Part shown: positions 1 through 5,932 of the stretch, piece after piece
How the letters are laid out: each line of letters begins with the position of its first letter
Position numbering within the stretch: position 1 is the stretch's first letter
NCBI GenBank assembly: GCA_000991805.1
Contig: LBSF01000014.1
Span: forward strand, 1 to 10,495
Direction of reading: 5' to 3'
From: a candidate division WS6 bacterium GW2011_GWC2_36_7
Lineage (GTDB): Bacteria > Patescibacteriota > Dojkabacteria > SC72
DNA: 10,495 bases
The notes under the pieces: generated by a model
Seen by the model: only the letters and a program-made list of their open reading frames with translations
The model's database searches: none
Told to the model about the DNA's origin: nothing
Made by a program: the position numbers and the translations under genes

Positions 1-633
1 CCAATATTAAAGAAATTTAAAGATTGGTATGTTCAACACAAAGAGGAGTATGAGAAAATCGTCATAGTGACAGGTGGTGGTGCACTTTCAAGAGATTTAC
101 AGAAAAGAATTGGAAACAATATTACTAAAAAAGAATATCTACATAATATTGCTATGTCGGTAACTCAAACGAACGCTGCTATAATCCAAGGCTATTTAGA
201 AGATTTTGATTCATATATTCCTAAAAGAATAGGTGATGCATACGAATTTTTGACGGAGGAAAAGAATAGGACTTTGATTAGTGGAGGATTAAAGGTGGGT
301 TGGAGTTCAGATATGGATGCTGCAATCTTTGCAGATATGTTAGATGCAGATACTGTTTACAAGATTTCAGATATTGATTATGTATATGACTCAGATCCAA
401 AGATAAACGCCAATGCAAAACCTTTTACAGATTTAACATGGACCGAATATTCAGGGCTATTCAATATCACAGATGGTGCGGTTCAAGAAGCTAACAAAAA
501 TATTCCAATTGATGTTACTTGTGCACAGTTTTGTTTGAAAAAGGGTATATCCTTCTTCATATGTGGTGGGGAAGCATTAAAAGACAAAGCAACTGTAGAA
601 GAAATTATTAAATCAGGAACACTAATTCATTAA
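1..633 (+). CDS. pyrH: UMP kinase, archaeal-type (amino-acid-kinase family), 5'-truncated by the window
   Basis: The frame is open from base 1, so the true start lies outside the window; a GTG at 67 is internal to the fold and is not the likely start. The visible product runs from a strand ending in VTGGG, the glycine-rich nucleotide site of the amino-acid-kinase fold, through a GWSSDMDAA segment to VYDSDPK, which matches the VYDKDPK type of motif near the phosphate-binding loop. It ends in SGTLIH, close to the usual GTLI end of UMP kinases. UMP kinases phosphorylate UMP to UDP in the cytoplasm. The lack of the usual bacterial DGVYDKDPKK spacing and the short loops suggest the archaeal-type branch. 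The family is clear; UMP specificity is inferred, and another kinase of the family is possible. The TAA stop shares the bases TTAA (630-633) with the stop of the convergent gre gene. Confidence 0.78.
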   Translation, partial: PILKKFKDWYVQHKEEYEKIVIVTGGGALSRDLQKRIGNNITKKEYLHNIAMSVTQTNAAIIQGYLEDFDSYIPKRIGDAYEFLTEEKNRTLISGGLKVGWSSDMDAAIFADMLDADTVYKISDIDYVYDSDPKINANAKPFTDLTWTEYSGLFNITDGAVQEANKNIPIDVTCAQFCLKKGISFFICGGEALKDKATVEEIIKSGTLIH

Positions 634-1088
634 GCAATAGCTTCGATTGTATACTCGGTATTTCCAGCTGGTGTAGATATGATAATCTTTGCATTTAATT
701 TCTTACCCATGATAGCTTTACCGATAGGGGAAAGATATGAGATTTTACCTTCTAATGGATTAGCATCATCTTCTCCTGTAATTTCATATTTTACAGTTTT
801 ACCATTTTTGAGTGTAACAATATCTCCAACACCAACAATGTCTTTTCTTTTGTCTTTAACAATCTTAGTAGTCTTTATCTTTTCCTTTAGTTCTAAAATT
901 CTCTCTTCATTAACATATTGGCTTTCCAAGGCCATAGCGTAGCCATCATTCTCCTTTAAGTCTCCTTGATTACGCATTTCGTTGATAGTGTCTGCAATTT
1001 TGGAACGTAACTCTGTCTCTCTCTTTACCAACTCATCTTTTAATTTTTTAAAACCGGACAGTGTTGTTTGATATATGTTTTGTGTCAT
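630..1088 (-). CDS. greA: Transcription elongation factor GreA/GreB family, canonical catalytic tip
   Basis: At 152 residues the product is the normal size for a GreA protein. Residues 1-75 form the N-terminal antiparallel coiled coil that enters the RNA polymerase secondary channel; residues 80-152 form the globular FKBP-like domain, with SYLSPIGKAIMGKK being the typical SPLGKALLGK element. The coiled-coil tip reads GDLKEN (residues 42-47), so both acidic residues that coordinate the catalytic magnesium (D41 and E44 in E. coli) are present as D43 and E46. This predicts an active cleavage factor that rescues backtracked polymerase. The ATG at 1088 sits about 25 nt downstream of a predicted start site for a near-consensus promoter. 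There is no good Shine-Dalgarno site before it. A second, altered Gre paralogue lies at 2016-2480. Confidence 0.9.
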   Translation of the reverse strand: MTQNIYQTTLSGFKKLKDELVKRETELRSKIADTINEMRNQGDLKENDGYAMALESQYVNEERILELKEKIKTTKIVKDKRKDIVGVGDIVTLKNGKTVKYEITGEDDANPLEGKISYLSPIGKAIMGKKLNAKIIISTPAGNTEYTIEAIA

Positions 1089-1119
1089 ATATTCCCGGTG
1101 TTTAATTTAGTAACGGAAT

Positions 1120-1148
1120 ATATTATTCTTATGGCGCAATAATGTCAA
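1120..1148 (-). promoter_or_regulatory. Sigma-70-type promoter of the greA-like gene
   Basis: On the minus strand TTGACA (1143-1148) is followed after 17 bases by TAATAT (1120-1125). A start near 1113 would give a leader of about 25 nt before the ATG at 1088. The -35 box is a perfect match to consensus. Confidence 0.72.
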
Positions 1149-1151
1149 TAG

Positions 1152-1181
1152 TTACAAAATGTACCCATTTTATGATAGAAT
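1152..1181 (+). promoter_or_regulatory. Extended -10 promoter for tRNA-Glu and trmD
   Basis: TAGAAT (1176-1181) carries an upstream TGA (1173-1175), an extended -10, with a weak TTACAA (1152-1157) 18 bases upstream. A start near 1188 would lie about 6 nt before the mature tRNA. It is back-to-back with the greA promoter and only three bases separate the two -35 regions. Confidence 0.45.
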
Positions 1182-1193
1182 TACAGCCGTAAA

Positions 1194-1268
1194 GCCGCTA
1201 TCGTCTAACGGTTAGGACATATGATTCTCAATCATATAACCGGGGTCCGATTCCCCGTAGCGGTACCA
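1194..1268 (+). tRNA. tRNA-Glu (anticodon CUC)
   Basis: A full cloverleaf is present. Acceptor strands are 1194-1200 and 1258-1264. The D-arm is GTCT/GGAC with a GG-containing loop. The anticodon arm is 1220-1236 with loop TTCTCAA, giving anticodon CTC at 1227-1229. The variable loop is four bases. The T-arm is CGGGG/CCCCG. Discriminator A1265 is followed by an encoded CCA (1266-1268). Two departures from usual: the first acceptor pair is G1-U72, and the T-loop reads TCCGATT, so position 55 is C instead of the uridine that becomes pseudouridine. It lies 19 nt upstream of trmD and is probably co-transcribed with it. Confidence 0.9.
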
Positions 1269-1287
1269 TACATTATTAGAGCCTCAA

Positions 1288-1938
1288 ATGAAATTCGATA
1301 TCCTAACAATCTTCCCTGAAATAATAGAAGAATATATAAACAAAGGAATAGTCAGTATAGCCAAAGAAAAAGGATTGGTAGAAATAAATGTACACAACTT
1401 AAGAAATTGGACAGAAGATAATCATAAGACAGTAGACGATACCCCATGTGGAGGAGGACCAGGCATGGTATTAAAGGTAGAACCCATATACAGAGCAATA
1501 CAAGATTTAAAAAAAGAAAACACAATAGTAGCCATAACCACTCCAAAGGGAGAGAAGTTAGTACAAAGTAAGTTAAAAGATTTTTCAACAAAATCCGATC
1601 TCCATATGATAATCCTATGTGGAAGATATGAAGGCTTTGATCAAAGAATACATGACAACCTAGTAGACTATGAATTCTCGATAGGAGACTATGTACTTTC
1701 AGGAGGGGAATTGGCATCATTAGTCCTAGTAGACGGAATTACAAGATTACTTCCGGGAGTCTTGGGTAACGAAGAATCCTTAAGTGATGAGTCTTTCAAT
1801 GATGGAGAAACATTCGATTATCCTCAATATACCAGGCCAATTGAGTTTAATGGCTGGAAAGTGCCTGAAATTCTGCTCTCTGGAGATCATGAAAAAATAC
1901 GACAATGGAGAGAGTCGCAGAAAGCCTCTAATAGGTAA
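1288..1938 (+). CDS. trmD: tRNA (guanine37-N1)-methyltransferase
   Basis: TrmD methylates N1 of G37 in tRNAs that read CNN codons and so prevents +1 frameshifting; it is a SPOUT methyltransferase with a deep-trefoil knot that binds S-adenosylmethionine. Family motifs appear in order: CGGGPGM (54-60), CGRYEGFDQR (111-120), SIGDYVLSGGE (131-141), DYPQYTRP (177-184), then a VPEILLSGDH segment and IRQWR. The product is 216 residues, somewhat shorter than the usual 230-250, because the C-terminal helix that normally carries the RRPDL-type end is missing; the catalytic part is complete. The ATG at 1288 begins the conserved MKFDILTIFPE start. It follows tRNA-Glu by 19 bases, which fits a joint transcript. 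No clear terminator is visible after it. Confidence 0.95.
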   Translation: MKFDILTIFPEIIEEYINKGIVSIAKEKGLVEINVHNLRNWTEDNHKTVDDTPCGGGPGMVLKVEPIYRAIQDLKKENTIVAITTPKGEKLVQSKLKDFSTKSDLHMIILCGRYEGFDQRIHDNLVDYEFSIGDYVLSGGELASLVLVDGITRLLPGVLGNEESLSDESFNDGETFDYPQYTRPIEFNGWKVPEILLSGDHEKIRQWRESQKASNR

Positions 1939-1975
1939 GAATTTACACTATATTACATAATGCTTGTAAGAGCTA

Positions 1976-1981
1976 TATAAT
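1976..1981 (+). promoter_or_regulatory. Possible -10 box for the Gfh1-like gene
   Basis: A perfect TATAAT lies 34 bases before the ATG at 2016; the -35 at the right distance (TTACAT, 1953-1958) is poor. It would give a leader of about 28 nt containing the AAGGA ribosome site. Read-through from trmD is the alternative. Confidence 0.35.
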
Positions 1982-2001
1982 AGACTATAGAGTTCTAATT
2001 T

Positions 2002-2006
2002 AAGGA
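2002..2006 (+). promoter_or_regulatory. Ribosome binding site of the Gfh1-like gene
   Basis: AAGGA ends 9 bases before the ATG at 2016. It is one of the few recognisable Shine-Dalgarno sites in the window and supports that start. Confidence 0.55.
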
Positions 2007-2015
2007 CCAAATATA

Positions 2016-2480
2016 ATGAAAGAAAAAATATTACTAACTAAGGAAAAGAAAGTTGCCTTAGAGTTGGAATTGAAAAATTTAATTGAAGTTAAAAAACCTG
2101 AGATCTCAGCAGCCTTAGCGTTAGCAAGACAAAATGATCTAAGTGATGATACCGATGATCTAAGTATAATGCTGGTAGACAAGGAACTAATAGAAGATAG
2201 GATAAAAGAATTGAAAGAGCTTTTAGCAAATTCAAAGGTTATAGATAAAAAATCTTGTAATCCTAACTTTGTTGGAGTTGGAACTGAAATCAAAGTTGAA
2301 TTCAATGGAAAAAAACAGGACCTAAAACTTGTAACTACATTGGAATCCGATCCGATGAAAGGATATATCTCTGAAGGTTCTCCTTTAGGAAAAGCTTTGT
2401 TAAAAGCTCAAGTTGGAAAAACTGTATCCTACAAGGTAAAAGAAAAGAAATTTGAATACAAGATTTTAGAGATTTGTTAA
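2016..2480 (+). CDS. Gre-family secondary-channel factor with altered acidic tip, Gfh1-like
   Basis: The 154-residue product has the whole Gre architecture: a coiled coil (about 1-76, with the PEISAALALAR and IEDRIKELKELL helices typical of GreA) and the C-terminal domain with EGSPLGKALLKAQVG (120-134). The loop at the coiled-coil tip differs from the catalytic GDLxEN. It reads NDLSDDTDD (40-48), with five aspartates and no glutamate. In an ungapped alignment with E. coli GreA the catalytic D41 falls on a leucine and E44 on an aspartate. Gfh1 of Thermus, which inhibits RNA polymerase through the secondary channel, has a similar aspartate cluster at its tip. I therefore infer an inhibitor or modulator, not a transcript-cleavage factor. 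A canonical Gre lies 0.9 kb upstream on the other strand. The last 15 bases overlap the end of glyS. Confidence 0.85.
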   Translation: MKEKILLTKEKKVALELELKNLIEVKKPEISAALALARQNDLSDDTDDLSIMLVDKELIEDRIKELKELLANSKVIDKKSCNPNFVGVGTEIKVEFNGKKQDLKLVTTLESDPMKGYISEGSPLGKALLKAQVGKTVSYKVKEKKFEYKILEIC

Positions 2481-3749
2481 ATCTTCAATCTTAACTCTTT
2501 CTTGCTTCATTGTATCTCTGTCTCTAACTGTTACAGTATTATCCTCTAAGGTTTGATAATCTATAGTTATACAGTATGGTGTACCAATCTCATCTTGATA
2601 TCGATATCTCTTACCAATATTTCCCCTAGCATCCCAAAGGACCTTTTTGGTATCTGTAAGTTTTTCAAATATTTCTCTAGCTTTGTTAACAATTTCTGGT
2701 TTATTCGATACCAATGGAAATACTGCTGCCTTGTATGCCGCGATCTCAGGATTAATCTTTAACACTGTTCTAATTTCTCCATTCTCTAATGTTTCTTCTT
2801 CGTATGAATCTAAGAGTAGGAATAAGAATGTTCTATCTACACCTCCTGAAGTTTCAACGATATTTGGCATATATTTCTCACCAGTCTGAGGATCGGTATA
2901 TGACAGATCCTTTCCAGAAAATTGACTATGCTGTGTGAGATCATAATCACCTCTCCAATGTATACCTTCATTTTCTGCCCATCCCCATGGTGCTAAATAT
3001 TCAACATCAAAAGCTTTTTTAGCATAGAAAACTAATTTCTCCTTAGGATGTTCGTAGAATCTCAAATTTTCATGCTTTCGATACAATTTTTTGTAGAAGT
3101 TCATTCTTTCTTCCTTCCAATATTCAAAGGATTTTTCCATTTCATTTGGATGGACGAAATATTGCATATCCCATTGCTCAAATTCTCTAGTTCTAAAGGT
3201 AAACTTGTTTGGAGTTATTTCATTTCTAAAAGCTTTACCAATCTGTGCAATACCAAAAGGGATTTGCTGCCTTGTTGAATCAACAACATTCTTGAAATCA
3301 AGATATATTGTCTGACATGCTTCACCTCTTAGATATGCTGTTGCTTTTTCACCTTCGATTACACCGACTTCAGTTTTGAAGAGCATGTTGTATGTCCTTG
3401 GTTCTGTAAACTCAGTACCACCACACTTTGGACATTTTCCATCTATATCTTCTGGTCTAAATCTTGCATGACACTTCTTACATTCAACAGCTTCGTCGCC
3501 AAATCCCTTAATATGGCCAGATGCTTCCCAAACTTTTGGATGAGTGATGATTGTTCCATCGATACCAACAACATTCTCTCGTTTATCTACCATATTCTTC
3601 CACCAATACCTTTTGAGATTGTTTTTCATCTCAACACCTACAGGACCGTAATCATAGAATCCTCCTATACCACCATATATTTCAGAATTTTGAAATATGA
3701 TTCCTCTTCTTTTACAGAGGGATGTGACTTTTTGTAGAAGATCTTCCAT
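2466..3749 (-). CDS. glyS: Glycyl-tRNA synthetase, single-chain class II
   Basis: This enzyme charges tRNA-Gly; this is the homodimeric type of archaea, eukaryotes and many bacteria, not the alpha/beta heterotetramer. At 427 residues it is slightly short for the family (about 450). Residues 1-50 hold the start KRRGIIFQNSEIYGGIGG and motif 1. A zinc-ribbon insertion follows with C90, C93, C106 and C109. Motif 2 is FRNE (174-177) with FRTREFEQ (185-192). Motif 3 is ETSGGVDRTFLFLL (299-312). The anticodon-binding domain runs from about 335 to the end. The ATG at 3749 starts the family N-terminus and has no Shine-Dalgarno site. The promoter core and a palindromic repeat lie directly upstream, shared with the divergent lysS. 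The 3' end overlaps the Gfh1-like gene by 15 bases. Confidence 0.95.
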   Translation of the reverse strand: MEDLLQKVTSLCKRRGIIFQNSEIYGGIGGFYDYGPVGVEMKNNLKRYWWKNMVDKRENVVGIDGTIITHPKVWEASGHIKGFGDEAVECKKCHARFRPEDIDGKCPKCGGTEFTEPRTYNMLFKTEVGVIEGEKATAYLRGEACQTIYLDFKNVVDSTRQQIPFGIAQIGKAFRNEITPNKFTFRTREFEQWDMQYFVHPNEMEKSFEYWKEERMNFYKKLYRKHENLRFYEHPKEKLVFYAKKAFDVEYLAPWGWAENEGIHWRGDYDLTQHSQFSGKDLSYTDPQTGEKYMPNIVETSGGVDRTFLFLLLDSYEEETLENGEIRTVLKINPEIAAYKAAVFPLVSNKPEIVNKAREIFEKLTDTKKVLWDARGNIGKRYRYQDEIGTPYCITIDYQTLEDNTVTVRDRDTMKQERVKIEDLTNL

Positions 3750-3777
3750 AGGTCGAAAGATGAAATTAATATTTTTG

Positions 3778-3786
3778 ATTATATCA
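3778..3786 (-). promoter_or_regulatory. Extended -10 promoter of glyS
   Basis: On the minus strand TGA plus TATAAT form a perfect extended -10 (hexamer 3778-3783). It is part of a 12-base core, TGTGATATAATC, that is identical in the lysS promoter. The -35 position falls inside the palindromic repeat 3795-3816. A start near 3771 gives a leader of about 22 nt. Confidence 0.65.
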
Positions 3787-3794
3787 CAACGGAA

Positions 3795-3816
3795 AGGACT
3801 GACCTAGGTCAGTCCT
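3795..3816 (+). repeat. Perfect 22-bp palindrome, left copy
   Basis: The half-site AGGACTGACCT is followed directly by its exact reverse complement. The repeat covers the -35 region of the glyS promoter, so it could be an operator for a dimeric regulator. It is also the left arm of the element 3790-4042. It is not followed by a T-run on either strand, so it is not an ordinary terminator. Confidence 0.8.
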
Positions 3817-4016
3817 CCCAAAGAATATGAACGAGCCAAGACCTTAGCTTCATTCGCAATTCTTAGAGTTTTGTATGCCAAAGACCTATGTAGAAAGTTA
3901 CAGGTAGTGAATGCAAAAACATGGAGCTTCAGCCTAAAACCTTGATTCCGCAAATTTATATCGTTGGTAGCGAATATCGTTTTCAGCCAATGGTTTTGGT
4001 AGAAAGTTGAGGGAAA

Positions 4017-4038
4017 AGGATAGACCTAGGTCAGTCCT
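4017..4038 (+). repeat. 22-bp imperfect palindrome, right copy
   Basis: It is identical to the left copy in the 16 bases GACCTAGGTCAGTCCT and differs only at two positions in its first half (TA instead of CT). It lies 30 bases upstream of the lysS -10 box. Confidence 0.75.
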
Positions 4039-4045
4039 TCCGAGG

Positions 4046-4074
4046 CTGATAATGTGTGGAAGCTGTGATATAAT
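4046..4074 (+). promoter_or_regulatory. Promoter of lysS
   Basis: CTGATA (4046-4051), 17 bases, then TATAAT (4069-4074) with an upstream TGA, an extended -10. The 12 bases TGTGATATAATC (4064-4075) are the same as in the glyS promoter. A start near 4081 gives a 25-nt leader. A second TATGAT (4092-4097) sits 8 bases before the ATG at 4106 and could make a leaderless transcript. Confidence 0.65.
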
Positions 4075-4105
4075 CCTACTATCTTAAATTATATGATTCG
4101 TTCCC

Positions 4106-5650
4106 ATGGAGGATACACAAAGGAGTGATATGCTCGGACAAAGACAAGTAAGATTAGAGAAAATCGAAGCACTCAAGAAGTTAGGTGTGGAGATATATCC
4201 TGCGAAGTCATATAAACAATTTCACAATGGAGAGATATTAAACAACTTTGAAAAATTTGAAGGACAAGAAGTATGTCTTGCTGGAAGAGTTGTAGCTTGG
4301 AGAGAACATGGACAATTACTTTTTGGAAATATAATGGATCAAACTGGAACTCTCCAGATTATGATCAGAGAAAGCGAACTTGTTGAGGATCTAACAAAAG
4401 GATATCTAGGTTTTGATAAACTAACACTTTTGGATTTAGCAGATTTTGTTGAGGTATATGGAACTATTGGTAAAACCAAAACAGGTGAAATCTCAATCAT
4501 GGTTAAGAATATTAGGTTACTTTCTAAAGCATTAAGACCAATTCCTCGAAAATTAGAAAACAAAGAACAGATATTTAGAAGAAGATATCTAGATTTAACC
4601 GTTGAACCTGAGAGAATAAAGTTGTTTGAAAGAAAAGCAAAATTCTGGCAAGTTCAGAGAGATTTGCTCCGAGATGAAGGATTTCTGGAAGTTGAAGTTC
4701 CAGTATTGGAAGCTGTAACTGGTGGAGCTGATGCTGCACCTTTCATTACACATCATAATGCCTTAAACCAAGATTTCTACCTTAGAATTTCTACAGAATT
4801 GTACCAAAAGAGATTAATAGGTGGGGGCTTTGAGAAGGTATATACATTAGGCCCTAACTTCAGAAATGAAGGTATGGATGATGAGCATCTTCAAGAGTAC
4901 TACCAGTTGGAATGGTATTGGGGATATGCAAACTACAGAGACAATATGGATTTAGTAAGAAGGTTGTTCTTAGAAATTGCTAACAAGGTATATGGAAAGA
5001 CTCAATTTACAACCAGAGGTCATACATTTGATTTAGCTGATGAGTGGAAAGAGATTGATTATACAACTGTGATTAAAGAAAGATTTGATATTGATATATT
5101 TAATGATTCGGATGAGAAGATAATGAAAGCTATTAAGGACAACCATATTGAGATGGGTGGGGATGTGAATAGAAATAGAATGATTGATACTCTTTGGAAA
5201 GCTATTCGAGCAACAATTTCTGGTCCTGCATATTTGGTTAACCAACCTAAGATTATTTCTCCTTTAGCAAAATCACATAAGGATAATCCTGAATTAACAG
5301 AGAGATTCCAAGTAGTTATTGCTGGAAGTGAATTGGGTAATGGATATTCTGAGATTAATGATCCTCAAGATCAGTTAGATAGATTCTTGGAGCAGCAAGC
5401 TCTTAGAGAGGGTGGGGATGATGAAGCTCAGATGCTAGATATTGATTTTGTAGAGATGTTGGAATATGGTATGCCTCCTGTAAGTGGATGGGGTCATAGT
5501 GAAAGAGTATTCTGGTTCATGGAAGATATTTCTGGTAGAGAGGGTACTTTTTTCCCACAGATGAGAATAGAGGTTGAGAATACAACAAAGGAAATATACA
5601 AGGACAAAGTCAAATTCAAGGAAACGGTTAAGAAAGAGGAGAGGAAGTAA
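4106..5650 (+). CDS. lysS: Lysyl-tRNA synthetase, class II, divergent motif 3
   Basis: This enzyme charges tRNA-Lys. An N-terminal OB-fold anticodon domain (about 50-140) is followed by the class II catalytic core: RRRYLDL (158-164), ITHHNAL (214-220), motif 2 with FRNEG (252-256), GNGYSEINDPQDQ (411-423) and motif 3 near 455-470. Residues that bind lysine in E. coli LysRS appear conserved (E231, E269, Y271, N412, E416). Departures: GGADAAPF has Ala where most have Arg; the usual RHNPEF is EHLQEY; and motif 3 reads GWGHSER instead of GLGIGIDR, one residue shorter. A basic tail of 27 residues follows FFPQMR. The ATG at 4106 gives 514 residues. An AAGGAG ending 4 bases before the in-frame ATG at 4130 makes a 506-residue product equally plausible. 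A hairpin terminator follows. Confidence 0.93.
   Translation: MEDTQRSDMLGQRQVRLEKIEALKKLGVEIYPAKSYKQFHNGEILNNFEKFEGQEVCLAGRVVAWREHGQLLFGNIMDQTGTLQIMIRESELVEDLTKGYLGFDKLTLLDLADFVEVYGTIGKTKTGEISIMVKNIRLLSKALRPIPRKLENKEQIFRRRYLDLTVEPERIKLFERKAKFWQVQRDLLRDEGFLEVEVPVLEAVTGGADAAPFITHHNALNQDFYLRISTELYQKRLIGGGFEKVYTLGPNFRNEGMDDEHLQEYYQLEWYWGYANYRDNMDLVRRLFLEIANKVYGKTQFTTRGHTFDLADEWKEIDYTTVIKERFDIDIFNDSDEKIMKAIKDNHIEMGGDVNRNRMIDTLWKAIRATISGPAYLVNQPKIISPLAKSHKDNPELTERFQVVIAGSELGNGYSEINDPQDQLDRFLEQQALREGGDDEAQMLDIDFVEMLEYGMPPVSGWGHSERVFWFMEDISGREGTFFPQMRIEVENTTKEIYKDKVKFKETVKKEERK
4120..4125 (+). promoter_or_regulatory. Shine-Dalgarno site that may set the lysS start at 4130
   Basis: AAGGAG lies 4 bases before an in-frame ATG (codon 9 of the longer frame). 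There is no such site before the ATG at 4106. The eight residues in question are not conserved in the family. Confidence 0.45.
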
Positions 5651-5694
5651 AAGGCCAATTCTCGTAAAGCAGTGAAAGATAAGAATTGGCCTTT
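5650..5694. terminator. Hairpin terminator after lysS, possibly bidirectional
   Basis: A perfect 13-bp stem (5650-5662 with 5682-5694) encloses a 19-nt loop, directly at the lysS stop. On the plus strand it runs into TTTATTACT; on the minus strand into TTTTACTT. It could thus end both lysS and the minus-strand tRNA-like transcript. The long loop and weak T-run make it less than ideal. Confidence 0.6.
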
Positions 5695-5754
5695 ATTACT
5701 GGGCTAGAAAAACTCAACCAAGACAAGTGCTCGTTTTCCTAGTTATCCAGTAAT
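5695..5754 (-). other. Closed hairpin element in the tRNA-like cluster
   Basis: ATTACTGG (5695-5702) pairs with CCAGTAAT (5747-5754). Inside, CTAGAAAA (5704-5711) pairs with TTTTCCTAG (5734-5742) with one bulge, leaving a loop of about 22 nt. It abuts the terminator on one side and the tRNA-Thr-like element on the other. No known RNA family is recognised. The minus strand is assumed because of the promoter at 6279-6307. Confidence 0.35.
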
Positions 5755-5759
5755 CTTGA

Positions 5760-5833
5760 TCTATCTTCATGGGAATCGAACCCACATATTCTGAGGACGA
5801 GTCAGATACTTTTCCATTAAGTTATTTGATAGA
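5760..5833 (-). tRNA. tRNA-like element, anticodon CGU (Thr), with disrupted acceptor stem
   Basis: On the minus strand the D-arm (ACTT/AAGT, loop AATGGAA with GG), position 26 A, a perfect 5-bp anticodon stem (TCTGA/TCAGA), a 4-base variable loop and a T-arm with the standard loop TTCGATT are all present. U8 and A9 are in place. The anticodon loop CTCGTCC would give CGU, but positions 37 and 38 are both C, where a purine is normal at 37. The acceptor pairs only in its outer part (TCTATC with GATAGA, one pair beyond the normal end); the three inner positions are AAA opposite GAA. No CCA is encoded. It may be a decaying tRNA gene or a tRNA-derived RNA with another role. Confidence 0.5.
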
Positions 5834-5932
5834 AAAAGACAAAAAGTATTGTTAGTACTAGGGGAATTATATTATCAAAGTTACTATGAGTCAATAAAAA
5901 ATGGGAAATAATGGGGAATAGAAATTTGTTAA

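Larger units (their letters stand above)
3790..4042. other. Gene-free element bounded by inverted repeats; candidate structured RNA or small mobile element
   Basis: This fills most of the 356-bp gap between glyS and lysS. Its two ends are complementary over about 26 positions: 3795-3810 pairs perfectly with 4023-4038, and pairing continues inward to 3816/4017 with one A-A mismatch and one G-U, and outward to 3790/4042 with one bulged base. The interior contains further possible hairpins, such as ACCT...AGGT near 3885-3906 and CCAA...TTGG near 3987-3999, and two copies of GGTAGAAAGTT-like sequence (about 3889 and 3999). No frame of useful length is open in it. It could be a ~250-nt non-coding RNA with a long closing stem, a MITE-like insertion, or just a pair of regulatory sites with decayed sequence between. 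The strand is unknown. Confidence 0.45.

Noticed and set aside
679..942. Plus-strand frame inside the greA-like gene
   Set aside because: It is antisense to a clear family member; the hydrophobic product is typical of antisense frames in AT-rich genes.
1352..1720. 122-codon minus-strand frame within trmD
   Set aside because: It is antisense to conserved trmD codons; no family resemblance.
1939..2015. Terminator between trmD and the Gfh1-like gene
   Set aside because: Only a weak CTATA/TATAG hairpin without a T-run.
3795..3816. Palindrome as a rho-independent terminator
   Set aside because: No T-run follows on either strand and it lies upstream, not downstream, of both genes.
3790..4042. 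Insertion sequence
   Set aside because: No transposase frame and no clear target-site duplication; only a MITE-like origin stays open.
3750..4105. T-box riboswitch upstream of glyS or lysS
   Set aside because: No AGGGTGG-type T-box sequence, and the predicted leaders are only 22-25 nt.
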